Origin: Anaerotignum sp. MB30-C6
GTDB taxonomy: Bacteria; Bacillota; Clostridia; Lachnospirales; Anaerotignaceae
DNA: 64,000 bases
NCBI RefSeq assembly: GCF_030908465.1
Contig: NZ_CP133078.1
Location: 1,922,001-1,986,000 of the forward strand
Reading direction: 5' to 3'
Position 1 is the stretch's first letter; the number at the start of each line of letters is the position of its first letter. The position numbers and the translations under genes were made by a program. Of this stretch, positions 9,316 to 18,359 are shown piece after piece. The notes beneath the pieces were generated by a model. The model had not been told where the DNA came from and ran no database searches. It was given only the letters and a program-made list of their open reading frames with translations.

Positions 9316-9331
9316 CGCAAAAATAACACCA
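9316..9331 (-). promoter_or_regulatory. Sigma-54 (-24/-12) promoter of the acyl-CoA operon
   Basis: On the minus strand the sequence reads TGGTGTTATTTTTGCG. It matches the consensus TGGCAC-N5-TTGC at the invariant GG and GC with exact spacing. It lies about 95 bases before the first crotonase start and just downstream of a gene for a sigma-54 activator. Nearby, at 9340-9355, ATGCA / TGCAT arms around eight bases could be an activator site. Confidence 0.8.
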
Positions 9332-9402
9332 AAATCAATGCATGGAAATTTGCATAATTTTAATGTGTATTTTTGTAATTTAGTTGGTTTTTTTTACTTG
9401 GG

Positions 9403-10812
9403 TCATTTCTCGGGAAATTGCTTAATATGATGTTTCGAAATTTTCTTGTAAATTGCACTGCGATGAATACCCAGCTCATCCGCTGCACTTTGGCAATTCC
9501 ATTCGCTTCTTGTTAACGCCTCAATAATAATATTCTTTTCATAATCATCCATCATCTGACTTAACTTCTTCCCATCACTTTCTTCAAGGGTTCCAAAGCG
9601 GTGTCTGGAAACCATTTTGCTAGGCAAATCCGATAATTGAATAATGAAGTTCTCACACGATGCAAATGCACTTTTTATCACATTATCCAGTTCTCGAACG
9701 TTTCCCGGCCAAGAGTAATTTTTAAAACACTCTTTTACCTCTTTTGATAGGGTGATTGCGGTTTTATACTCATTGTTTAGTCTCTTCAAGAAATAATCTG
9801 CTAACTCAAGAATATCCTCCTGACGGTCTTTCAATAGAATCATTTCAATATTGATAACATTCAGCCTGTAATATAAATCCTCACGAAATTCTCCATTTTG
9901 CATCATTTCATAAAGGTTTTTTCTCGTAGCTGCAATGATTCGAACATCAACAGGAATTGGCTTAGAGCCTCCTATTTTTTCAACTTCCCTTTCCTGTAGA
10001 ACTCTTAAGAGTTTTGCCTGCATTGCCAAAGGCATATCTCCTATTTCATCAAGAAACAGAGTACCTTTGTTGGCAAGTTCAAACTTCCCTTTTTTCCCGC
10101 CTTTTTTTGCTCCGGTAAAAGCCCCCTCTTCATACCCAAATAACTCACTTTCAAGAAGCTCTGCTGGAATCGCTGCACAGTTTATACTAACCATCGGCTT
10201 TTCACGTCTATCACTGCTATAGTGAATTGCCGTTGCAAATACCTCCTTGCCCGTTCCCGTTTCCCCAGTAAGAAGTACGGAAAATGATGTTCTTGCGGCT
10301 TTTTTGCCCTTCTTTTTTAGCTCCCTGAACGCTGGACTTTCTCCCAGTACTGCATCAAAAGAGCAATAACCCGCATTATTTTTTTTGCGGTATTCTTCTT
10401 TATAAAATTCAAACTCAGCATACTCCTGAATCAGCTTTTTGGCTGAGTCCAGAGTCTGAAGCCTAAACTTTACTTGGGCAACCCCTGCGATAACCTTTTT
10501 GCTATTATCGTAAACACAGGAACGATTTACCAAAAAGGTAGCATCCTCCACATCATCCCTTTGTTCCTGAAGACGCAAAATGGCGCCTTCTTCTTTGTAC
10601 GCTTTTTTCATAATATCAAACATCTTTGTGTTTGGTATTATTTCTTTTATACATCTTCCCACTGCTTCTTCTTTCGTGGTTTTCAGGTATTCGCAATACT
10701 GATCATTGATATCAGTAATAATCCCTTCCGTGTCGACCACAATAAACCCATCATCTGAAAGACTAAGTATTTCGTCGAATATGTACTTATATCTGTTATC
10801 ATTGGCTTCCAT
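9403..10812 (-). CDS. Sigma-54-dependent transcriptional activator (PAS-AAA+-Fis)
   Basis: A 469-residue enhancer-binding protein. A PAS sensor domain occupies about residues 10-115, a linker follows, then the AAA+ domain: Walker A GETGTGKE (183-190), the sigma-54 contact loop GAFTGA (230-235) and Walker B TLFLDEIGD (251-259). A Fis-type helix-turn-helix lies at about 430-465. There is no receiver domain, so it probably senses a small ligand or redox state through PAS. It very likely activates the operon that starts at 9220. The ATG follows GAAAGGAAG. Palindromic repeats lie upstream of its own gene at 10936-11008, which may mean self-regulation. Confidence 0.93.
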   Translation of the reverse strand: MEANDNRYKYIFDEILSLSDDGFIVVDTEGIITDINDQYCEYLKTTKEEAVGRCIKEIIPNTKMFDIMKKAYKEEGAILRLQEQRDDVEDATFLVNRSCVYDNSKKVIAGVAQVKFRLQTLDSAKKLIQEYAEFEFYKEEYRKKNNAGYCSFDAVLGESPAFRELKKKGKKAARTSFSVLLTGETGTGKEVFATAIHYSSDRREKPMVSINCAAIPAELLESELFGYEEGAFTGAKKGGKKGKFELANKGTLFLDEIGDMPLAMQAKLLRVLQEREVEKIGGSKPIPVDVRIIAATRKNLYEMMQNGEFREDLYYRLNVINIEMILLKDRQEDILELADYFLKRLNNEYKTAITLSKEVKECFKNYSWPGNVRELDNVIKSAFASCENFIIQLSDLPSKMVSRHRFGTLEESDGKKLSQMMDDYEKNIIIEALTRSEWNCQSAADELGIHRSAIYKKISKHHIKQFPEK

Positions 10813-10935
10813 AAAAATTCTTCCTTTCTATGAAGTCTTAAGCATTACTTCACTTAAAACTAGAAAATAATGATTGACTTATTTGATACAAAGTATGCCC
10901 TCCAAAAAACTTACCATGAATTACAGTTGAGAATG

Positions 10936-11008
10936 TCTCCATTTTGAGAATCAATTCTCCATTTTGAGACATTGTCTCTGATTGGAAACATCTTTCTCCA
11001 TTTTGGGA
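10936..11008. repeat. Three phased TCTCCATTTTGAGA boxes
   Basis: Near-identical 14-mers occur at 10936-10949, 10956-10969 and 10995-11008 (last copy TCTCCATTTTGGGA). Each is an imperfect palindrome, TCTC-N6-GAGA. The spacings of 20 and 39 bases are close to two and four helical turns. A further variant, TGTCTCTATTTGGAGAA, lies at 11452-11468. They sit 120-200 bases upstream of the sigma-54 activator gene, the usual distance for enhancer sites of such activators. Confidence 0.6.
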
Positions 11009-12111
11009 CAATTAATGCTTTCGTTTCATCATAACATAGAATGAGAGACATTTTTCAAATTTTGAGAAAAATATAGAATTAATGCATTGATTTTCCCCAT
11101 ATAATGCTTGAAAACTATAAGTAATCCCTTATTCTTCTGCCCTTTTAAGTTCTTAGAGCATATCTGACTTTATAATCTGAATAGCCAAATCACCTTTTCC
11201 TTTTTTAAAACCTGATTAACAAATTGTGTTTAAAGGATTTCACATATTACCGTCTGAATATACTTTTTCTTTCACCTAATATTAAGAGCAACTTACGTGC
11301 CAATAATCTAAAAATAAGTAAAATCCTTAATAAATCTATATTTCTTGTCTATTCTGTGAAATAATTGTCACAACTACATCTTCAGAATTTGTGAATTATT
11401 TCATAATAAACTTTTCTTTCAGTTTTTCTCCAATTAAAAATATAAAAACTGTCTCTATTTGGAGAATTTCGTCGAATACCCCTGTTTATTTAATGGTGTT
11501 CCCAGTAATCTGCGTAAATTAGATTGATTGGAGACTCTCGTCGATAGAGCGAACTACACAAAGCAGCAGTGATAACTGGGCAACCGTTGGAAAACCATCT
11601 TTCTCCTCAGGTACGGTAGCTTACCAGCAATCGTTACTGATGGAGTAACTGACCTTATGTGGCGTAGGGGGCAGATTTTAAAGCCCCTGAAAGGATATAA
11701 AGTGTGTAAGCTGGGTGAGCATAAGTAACTCTGGATTTTCTGTGGGCACAGAACTATTCACCTCGAATGCCTACAGCAGTAAGCAGTGCATTAACATATT
11801 AATGCAGAATTCTTTTCTCCAAGAGTTGGCGTAGCACTCTTAATTTCAAGTTCCTATAGCTTTGTGACTGTATAAAAAATTTTTACATCTTTCTTTGCCC
11901 CTAAAAAAATAGGCTAAGTCTGTCGGTAATTTTAGTTGACCTAAGACTTAGCCATTGTTCCTCAGCTATTAACGCTGCTTTCTCTTTTGTAATGATACCA
12001 TGTTTCTTATGTATGCTATCCATCTACTGAATCATTTTTTGATTCACATTGATCTGCCCATCCCAAAGCCTTTGTCAATATAGGATTTACACATCCATAT
12101 TCGTTTTTAGC
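11009..12111. other. Gene-poor interval with a decayed reading frame
   Basis: Most of this 1.1 kb is AT-rich and shows no gene. From 11459 a TTG-initiated frame reads MENFVEYPCLFNG and stops after 22 codons. Downstream, a second open stretch at about 11611-11720 encodes DGVTDLMWRRGQILKPLKGY-like sequence before a stop. This part (11459-11850) has a higher GC content than its surroundings. The first words match the decayed frame at 18360-18581 (MENFV.Y). It may be a remnant of a small mobile gene or a structured RNA; I cannot identify it. Confidence 0.3.
11912..11953 (-). terminator. Rho-independent terminator of the amidohydrolase operon
   Basis: A perfect 9-bp stem (GGCTAAGTC / GACTTAGCC), followed on the minus strand by TATTTTTTTAG. 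It ends the operon whose last gene stops at 12112. The stem and loop strongly resemble the hairpin at 966-1008, so the two appear to be copies of one terminator-like repeat. Confidence 0.65.
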
Positions 12112-13719
12112 CTACTTGTTTTCGTATACTATTTTACCATCTATCATCGTAGCTTCTACTTTAATATCCGCAATTTTATCTGGAGAAACATTGTATGGCG
12201 ACTCTGATAATATCACCAAGTCCGCTAATTTATTTGGCTCAATACTACCTTTTATTTCTTCCTCAAAACTTGCGTAAGCACCATTAATTGTATACATTCT
12301 AAGTGCCTGTTTTACATTAACTCTTTCAGACTGAGATATTCGCTGTGATGTTTGTGTAATACGATTCATGGCAATATATATGCCAAATAGTGGGTCAGAG
12401 TTTGTAACTGGGCAGTCAGAGCTTCCAGCGGTAATCACTTGATTATCAAACCAACTTTTACAAGTAAACATTTGATTCACACGGTCTTCTCCGTAATTCT
12501 TGATATACCCATCCCCGAACTCATAGAAAAATACTGGCTGTGCAATGGGTGTGATATTCAACTTCTTTATCCTACTGATTAAGCTATCATTTACCAATGC
12601 GCAATGCTCAATTCGATGTCTATGATTTTCTCTAGGATATTGCAAAAGAGCCTTCTCTATTGCATCTACAACAACTGTGACTGCATTATCACCTACTGCA
12701 TGACATGTAACTTGGAATCCTGCCTTATGTGCATCTAGTAACACCTGGTCAACCTCATCTGGTGAATAACATAGAATTCCATGATTGCCTTTGTCACTGC
12801 AATATTCATCAATAACTGAGGCTGTAGGTGCACTACTACTTCCATCCACCATAAGCTTAATAGGGCCTATTTTAAATTTCTCACTGCCAAAGCCTGTACT
12901 GATACCACTGTCGATATAGTTATATACAAAATCCTCGTTGTCAATAAAAGAAAATAGGATAGAATACACTCTTTGTTTTACTATATCTCTTTCTGTTCCT
13001 CTTTGCAGTGTTTTCATAAGTAAGGCGCCATATGCCCCTGCTTCATGAACAGAAGTAATTCCTTCTTTTGTCAGCTTATTAGAAACTATTTCCATTCCCT
13101 TTAAAAGCTCGGCCTCCGTTGGCAAAGCAATTTTTAGAAGCATATTATGTGCTTTTTCTTTCATAACACCAGTACATTCGCCTTTTTCATTGTGTACGAT
13201 TTCGCCACCCGCTGGAGATGGTGTACTATCTTCGATGCCAGCCATTTTTAGCGCACAGCTATTATTTGTTGATACATGTCCACAAACCCTAATCAGGAAC
13301 ACAGGATTATCTGGAGCCACTTTATCTAAATCAAACCTTTCCGGGTGCCTTTTTTCATCAAGGAAGTTCTCATTATATCCCCATCCACGAATCCAGGCTC
13401 CTTTGGGAACATCTTTTCTGACTTCTTCGATTTTCCTTAAAATATCATCAATACTTTTTACGTTGGGATACCTACAGTCTATTGAAATAGCATTAAAAGC
13501 CTGCATTCCGATATGTTGGTGGGAATCGATAAAGCCCGGTACAACGCACTTACCTTCTAAGTCAACAAGTTTTGTATTTTCATTTTTTCTACTTAATATT
13601 TCATCTTTTGTTCCTACGGCGACAATTTTATTCCCCTTTATGGCTACAGCCTCTTTCACTTCATCAGCCGCATTGACTGTCAAAATGTCTCCATTGTAAT
13701 AAATTACATCTATCTCCAA
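12112..13719 (-). CDS. Amidohydrolase family protein (YtcJ-like)
   Basis: A 535-residue metal-dependent hydrolase of the amidohydrolase-3/YtcJ group. The first metal-binding pair is PGFIDSHQH (His67, His69). Later come HAVGDNAV, RIEHCALV and an Asp in AGSSDCPV, which complete the usual metal and catalytic set, and a C-terminal beta-sandwich segment follows (IEPNKLADLVIL). The start is a TTG preceded by AGAGGGATGTAA. No signal peptide is present, so it acts in the cytosol. It follows a sodium symporter gene by 22 bp, so its substrate is probably imported by that carrier. Known family substrates vary widely and the substrate cannot be read here. Confidence 0.88.
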   Translation of the reverse strand: MEIDVIYYNGDILTVNAADEVKEAVAIKGNKIVAVGTKDEILSRKNENTKLVDLEGKCVVPGFIDSHQHIGMQAFNAISIDCRYPNVKSIDDILRKIEEVRKDVPKGAWIRGWGYNENFLDEKRHPERFDLDKVAPDNPVFLIRVCGHVSTNNSCALKMAGIEDSTPSPAGGEIVHNEKGECTGVMKEKAHNMLLKIALPTEAELLKGMEIVSNKLTKEGITSVHEAGAYGALLMKTLQRGTERDIVKQRVYSILFSFIDNEDFVYNYIDSGISTGFGSEKFKIGPIKLMVDGSSSAPTASVIDEYCSDKGNHGILCYSPDEVDQVLLDAHKAGFQVTCHAVGDNAVTVVVDAIEKALLQYPRENHRHRIEHCALVNDSLISRIKKLNITPIAQPVFFYEFGDGYIKNYGEDRVNQMFTCKSWFDNQVITAGSSDCPVTNSDPLFGIYIAMNRITQTSQRISQSERVNVKQALRMYTINGAYASFEEEIKGSIEPNKLADLVILSESPYNVSPDKIADIKVEATMIDGKIVYENK

Positions 13720-13741
13720 TTACATCCCTCTTTCTACAATA

Positions 13742-15244
13742 TTATAAGTCAATAACTGCCTCTAGTTTTTCGTCAAGCTCAGCATCTGGCATACACAAGG
13801 ATCCTACTACTGTTACTACCAAAGTAATGGCGATTACGTTAACATACCAAGGCAAAGCACCTGGCCATTTCATACCAGTTAAAGACAACAGGTTCAGCAC
13901 TAAGGCTACCACTAAGGCTAAGCTTACACCTTTTCTGCTGGCTTTTTTCCATAACAGTCCTAAAATAAACGTAGGGAATGTTGCAGTCATCAGCGTTCCC
14001 CAACCAAATGTACCTAAGATCGCAACCCCTTCCGCATTTGTTACGGAGAAGTAAATAGATGCAAAACCGATGAAGAACATTACGATTCTACTTATTCTCA
14101 TCTGCTTTTTCTCGTCAAATGATTTCCCTAAAGCTGCGGGGATATCCCTTGATAAAGCGGTGGCAGAAACGGAAAGATACATACTTGCTGAAGACATTGC
14201 TGCCGCAAGCACTGCCGCATATACAAAGAGTTGTGTTGTAAGTCCACAATAGTCAGCAAATAAGAATACTGCTCTGTCTGCTTGCTCTAAAGGTTGAATC
14301 TTACCTGTGGCAACGAGATATAATACACTAAACCCAACAACGATTGAAACTGCAGCAATAACCATGTGTGAAAGACAGTTGTAAAATGCAGTTTTAGGTA
14401 TTTCATTAGGATCTTTCAAAGCATAAATTCTAGAAATAACCTGGGGTTGTCCTATCGTACCAACAATGGGAATAAATACCCATGCAAACACCGATGCTGG
14501 TGCACTGGTTCCCCATGCATTCATTAAGTTTGGTGTAAATTCTTTCGTTACTCCATTGGCAGTCACTGTATCCACATTTGAGACTGCATCAACAATAACC
14601 TCAAATCCACCAGTTATTTTGAAGAAGGATATAATAATGATTATCCCCGCAATTACCATAACCAATCCTTGGAAAGTTTGGGTCATAATACCACCAACTT
14701 CACCGCTTATTGACATGTATATTGTTAAAATACCAAAAATAATCAATCCGGCAACCAGTGGATTCCAACCCATAAGATGAGTAAGAAGCTCTGCGCCTGC
14801 CTTAATCTGGGATGCCAGATATGCAACACAACCAAGAAGTAAAATAATTGACATTACCCCTTTAATCAGTCTGCTGTTATTAAATCTCAAGTCTGTAATG
14901 TCACCTAATGATGATACACTTCCTACTTCTGCCATAGCCCTAACCCTTTTTGCTAGTAGAATAAAAGCAAAAGGTCCAGCGCAGGAAGTCATCATCCAAA
15001 GACCCATACTATTTCCGTTTGCATATACCAATCCATTCACACCTACAATAGCAAATGCACTAACAATACCTGCCATACTAGATAGACCGATTGCAAATGA
15101 GCCAAACATTCCTGTACCGCCATAATATGCCTGAGAACTTGTAACCTTTTTCTTCCCGATAATCCCGATTAAGAAGGATACGGCAATCATAGACAAAGCA
15201 AATGCCAATATCAGAATTCTTGAACCGCTTGAAATATCCGCCAT
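13742..15244 (-). CDS. Sodium:solute symporter family transporter
   Basis: A 500-residue transporter with about 13 hydrophobic segments and the SSF core: GLSSMAGIVSAFAIVGVNG (about 52-70), the SASMYLSVSATALSRDI segment (about 355-371) and GQPQVISRIYA in the middle. SSF carriers use sodium to import sugars, amino acids, carboxylates or vitamins. The start follows AAAGGAGGTAATTAATT. Its gene begins two bases after a small membrane protein gene, the arrangement seen for SSF carriers with a small accessory subunit, such as YhdT with PanF. The downstream amidohydrolase suggests an amide, urea-like or cyclic amide substrate. Confidence 0.92.
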   Translation of the reverse strand: MADISSGSRILILAFALSMIAVSFLIGIIGKKKVTSSQAYYGGTGMFGSFAIGLSSMAGIVSAFAIVGVNGLVYANGNSMGLWMMTSCAGPFAFILLAKRVRAMAEVGSVSSLGDITDLRFNNSRLIKGVMSIILLLGCVAYLASQIKAGAELLTHLMGWNPLVAGLIIFGILTIYMSISGEVGGIMTQTFQGLVMVIAGIIIIISFFKITGGFEVIVDAVSNVDTVTANGVTKEFTPNLMNAWGTSAPASVFAWVFIPIVGTIGQPQVISRIYALKDPNEIPKTAFYNCLSHMVIAAVSIVVGFSVLYLVATGKIQPLEQADRAVFLFADYCGLTTQLFVYAAVLAAAMSSASMYLSVSATALSRDIPAALGKSFDEKKQMRISRIVMFFIGFASIYFSVTNAEGVAILGTFGWGTLMTATFPTFILGLLWKKASRKGVSLALVVALVLNLLSLTGMKWPGALPWYVNVIAITLVVTVVGSLCMPDAELDEKLEAVIDL

Positions 15245-15246
15245 AA

Positions 15247-15765
15247 TTAATTACCTCCTTTGCCGATACTGTTCGCAATATTTTCATTCATATGTACATT
15301 CGTGCTATGTTTTCCAGCACTTTGTTTCTTTTTCATCTGTTCAATTTTCTTTTTAAAGTCATCCCACTCATCTGGTGACAACCATTCCTTCCTTAGTAAC
15401 ATAAAACCAAGGGAAATTGTGACAACGCCACCGAACCAGTAACAGAAAACAACCATTGCAAATGATGGATGCATTCCTAAAATAGTAAACGTTGGCTGAA
15501 TATCCAAGAACATCACTGCAAAATGCTGTGCTGCCCAAAATCCTACTGCCCAAAGAACTGCCCAAATAAGAATAGGGTAACAAAAGAATTTTTTGGATAA
15601 TACACCCTTTTTCGAGCTTCCTAAGCATAAATAAATTGCCATAATAAGAATACCGCTCCAAATGGCCTCAATAAAACGCTCATTCCATGCTAGAATGCAA
15701 CATACTACCCATAATATAGTTGATACTATAATAAGTGTAGACTGCATTTTATCAGTAATTTTCAT
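15247..15765 (-). CDS. Small membrane protein, probable partner of the SSF transporter
   Basis: A 172-residue protein with four hydrophobic segments (about 8-26, 32-48, 62-80, 95-120) and a charged C-terminal tail from about residue 125 that includes EWLSPDEWDDFKKKIEQM. The layout fits the small accessory subunits found next to some sodium:solute symporters; the family name cannot be fixed by eye. The stop lies two bases from the symporter start, so the two are translationally linked. The ATG follows GGAGGAATAAT. It is the first gene of the operon. Confidence 0.7.
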   Translation of the reverse strand: MKITDKMQSTLIIVSTILWVVCCILAWNERFIEAIWSGILIMAIYLCLGSSKKGVLSKKFFCYPILIWAVLWAVGFWAAQHFAVMFLDIQPTFTILGMHPSFAMVVFCYWFGGVVTISLGFMLLRKEWLSPDEWDDFKKKIEQMKKKQSAGKHSTNVHMNENIANSIGKGGN

Positions 15766-15796
15766 ATTATTCCTCCTTTTTTTTGCATAAAAAAAA

Positions 15797-15982
15797 CAGT
15801 AGTGTTTATACGTTTTAACAACATTACATGTACATGATTTAATAAATACCTTCTGTCAATAAAAATATAAATATGTCCGGAAATATTTATATCTTGACGT
15901 TTGGATATTATTTTCCAATAAAAATGATTATTATTGGATTTATTAAAACACAATTGTGTTAAAAACAATAAAAATACTACTG
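15797..15982. repeat. 186-bp element bounded by imperfect inverted repeats
   Basis: The left end begins CAGTAGTGTTTATACGTTTT (15797-15816, continuing AACA). The right end, read on the other strand, begins CAGTAGTATTTTTATTGTTT and also continues to TTAACA. Inside are smaller palindromes: ATAAATAT / ATATTTAT around a GTCCGGA centre near 15868-15895 and the exact AACACAATTGTGTT at 15948-15961. No clear target duplication is visible. It fills the gap between the TetR gene and the symporter operon, so it is either a MITE-like insertion or a nested operator region. Confidence 0.4.
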
Positions 15983-15999
15983 CATTCATTAGAAAGCCT

Positions 16000-16617
16000 T
16001 TATTTCACTACTATGTTGGCCTTGATTTCAAGAGAAATTGCATCAATAAACGTTTGTATTACTTCCTCAAAAATGTCGTCACCAATTTCATCTTTATGAT
16101 AGATAAGGTAACTCAAAGAACGCATCATGCCCGATAAAATTTCTTCTCTTATATTTAGTTCGATTTCCTTGTCTTTTGTCCAACTTCTGAGTAGCTCAAT
16201 TAAAACTGATTTATTTAATTCACTAAAATCAATCAATCCTTGTCTTCCGTATTTATCACTTATATGTTCTAGGGTATCACGATTATAGATTATACTAAGC
16301 ACAGGATTTTCCATAAGATTTTTTCGGTTTTCTTTAATGTATAAGACAACTAAGTCTTCTAAGTTTCCATTCATATTCTTATATTTTTTAAGCAAATGTT
16401 CCTGTAATTTCGTCCATTCCCTTGCGTATATATCAACAAATAATGCACCTTTTGATTTATAAAAACTATAAAAGGTTCCTTTTCCGATGTTAGCCGCTTC
16501 TGTTATATCTTGAATTGTAATTTTTACAAATCCATATTTTACAAAAAGTTCTTCCGCTTTGTCTAAAATAAGCTGTCTTTTTTCTTCTCGTTCTTTTTCT
16601 GAAAACGGTCTCCCCAT
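16000..16617 (-). CDS. TetR/AcrR-family transcriptional regulator
   Basis: A 205-residue repressor-type protein. The N-terminal TetR helix-turn-helix is clear at about residues 10-58 (ILDKAEELFVKYGF, then ITEAANIGKGTFYSFYKSK), followed by a helical ligand-binding domain. I start it at MGRPFSEK because GGAGGTTTATAT precedes that ATG; a more distant ATG at 16677 has no ribosome site. It is transcribed in the same direction as, and lies just upstream of, the symporter-amidohydrolase operon, which it probably regulates through sites in the 15.8-16.0 kb gap. The ligand is unknown. Confidence 0.9.
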   Translation of the reverse strand: MGRPFSEKEREEKRQLILDKAEELFVKYGFVKITIQDITEAANIGKGTFYSFYKSKGALFVDIYAREWTKLQEHLLKKYKNMNGNLEDLVVLYIKENRKNLMENPVLSIIYNRDTLEHISDKYGRQGLIDFSELNKSVLIELLRSWTKDKEIELNIREEILSGMMRSLSYLIYHKDEIGDDIFEEVIQTFIDAISLEIKANIVVK

Positions 16618-17253
16618 ATATAAACCTCCATATTTCCCTATATTTGTAAAATCAGTTAAATATAAATAGTTTATCATTTAAAAAATTATAGGTCAACTAT
16701 CGTAAAACAAATATTAAACAATTAACGCTATGACCCATGACCATTTTCGTTCTCTAGTCTTAGTATACCTACTTTTTTTGAAAAAAGCAATGACTACTCA
16801 CAAAAATATTCACAGTTTTTTTTATTTTTTTTAGATATTACTTCCAATTACAGCTTGTTCTCAACAGAAATCAGACTCACTTTGTAAAAATAGTCTCCTT
16901 TTTTCGTGGCTACTTTGCCTTTGTTCTATGACTATTGCTAACACATGTTAACGGGTTTATCGCTTATCTATCTCTTGTCATATATCATCTGTTTTTGCAT
17001 TAATTAATGAATGGGACAGCATAGCACTGCCTTTTTTGCGTAACCGTTGAATACAAGGAAAAAAGAAAGGTGGATCATGATGTATCATCTCCGCCATACC
17101 GTTCAATATGTCAAGCACGCATGAGAAGTTTCCGAAGCACTGACCTTTTAAATATCAGCACAAAAATGGGAACATTTCTGCAGTCGGACGTCTTCCCATG
17201 CAATCTCTGGTATACTACCCTGATAGTTCAATGCAATTAGAATTATAAAAAAG
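16618..17253. other. AT-rich interval with no clear gene
   Basis: Between the TetR gene and the terminator at 17254 I find no supported gene. A short frame ending at 17249 (about 27 codons, NGNISAVGRLPMQSLVYY-like) looks like the tail of a decayed coding sequence, but its source is not recognisable. The TetR promoter must lie at about 16620-16700. Confidence 0.4.
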
Positions 17254-17314
17254 AAGTGCCTCAAAAAAAGATACACTAGCTTGTATTCGCTAGATAGCAT
17301 TTATTGAGGCACTT
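17254..17314 (-). terminator. Rho-independent terminator of the GntR gene
   Basis: An 11-bp perfect stem (AAGTGCCTCAA / TTGAGGCACTT) with an inner CTAGC / GCTAG pairing. Read on the minus strand it is followed by CTTTTTTAT. It lies 220 bases beyond the GntR regulator stop. Confidence 0.65.
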
Positions 17315-17533
17315 ACATTTACTTAAAGTAGTCACAGTTATTTTATTGCACTAGTAGAAACAGCATAGGATTTTGAATTCGCTCCACCAATGGCATAGAT
17401 GGCATTCCCAATACTATTGTATGAAAACTTTTATTTAGTTTATAACTTACAAAGGAAGATTCACAATTTCAAAATAATTGCTCACTCTCCTTAGTTCTTA
17501 GCTGTCGAATACACGTATCAATTCCTTCCAACC

Positions 17534-18271
17534 TTAAGTTTCTTTAGGTGTGACACTATGAAAGATTTTATGGACTTTATCATTATATCTGACATCACGT
17601 TTTATTACTTCCAATGAACGCTTATTCCGCTCACGCCCCCAGAAACAGGCTCTATAGGAGTCACGCTCCAACAATGCCTCGATCAAATACCGGTCATACT
17701 CCAGCACCTCTTTGTATAAACCACTATCCACAATTAGCATATAATCCATAGTGGTTAGAACTTTTAACAGCATCATACTTAAGTCAGCAACTAAGGCATT
17801 GCCTGATAGTCTAACTAGCCTTATGCCGAATGAGGACTCATACATGAATTTATCCTGCAAAGACAACTTTGCGTAATTTTCATACATATCTGCATTAAGA
17901 CTTTGCAGTTCCTCTAATTCCGACAAATCTTTTTTACCTTTCAAGCTAAAACAAGCATAGTGACATATTGCTTCAAAAAGCTCAAAAATTTCTCTAGTAG
18001 AGTATTTTGCACTTTCAAATTTTTGCTCCTTTGTAAAAAAAGGCTCTGCCGTTACATAAATACCGCTGCCTTGACGACTATATACAAGCCCCTCTCCCTC
18101 TAAAACCTTTATTGCTTCTCGCACTACAATGCGACTTACGCAATATATGGTTTCCATTTGTTGCAGGGTTGGTAGCTTATCTCCTGGCTTTATTGCCCCT
18201 TGCTCTATCGATTGTCTAAGGGTTCCAACTATGATATCTACGGCAGTTAAGTCAAGTCCCATTTGTTTCAT
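17534..18271 (-). CDS. GntR-family transcriptional regulator
   Basis: A 245-residue regulator. The winged helix of GntR proteins spans about residues 10-75: KPGDKLPTLQQMETIYCVSR, then VVREAIKVLEGEGLVYSRQGSGIYV. The C-terminal 165 residues are predicted all-helical, like FadR/FCD ligand domains, but the metal-binding histidines of FCD are not obvious. It is transcribed alone and no target operon is adjacent, apart from the formamidase gene 530 bp upstream. The start is the ATG at 18271 with a weak GGAG 14 bases before it; the Met three codons later is an alternative. Confidence 0.88.
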   Translation of the reverse strand: MKQMGLDLTAVDIIVGTLRQSIEQGAIKPGDKLPTLQQMETIYCVSRIVVREAIKVLEGEGLVYSRQGSGIYVTAEPFFTKEQKFESAKYSTREIFELFEAICHYACFSLKGKKDLSELEELQSLNADMYENYAKLSLQDKFMYESSFGIRLVRLSGNALVADLSMMLLKVLTTMDYMLIVDSGLYKEVLEYDRYLIEALLERDSYRACFWGRERNKRSLEVIKRDVRYNDKVHKIFHSVTPKET

Positions 18272-18359
18272 AAATTCACCTACTCCATTTGTTACTGTAA
18301 TATAAATTTTATACTATTTTCAGTCAATTTAGCAAGGGCTACTATCAACATATCAAAAA

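Noticed and set aside
9340-9355. ATGCA / TGCAT as a second -24/-12 promoter
   Set aside because: Lacks the GG at -24 with correct spacing; kept only as a possible activator site.
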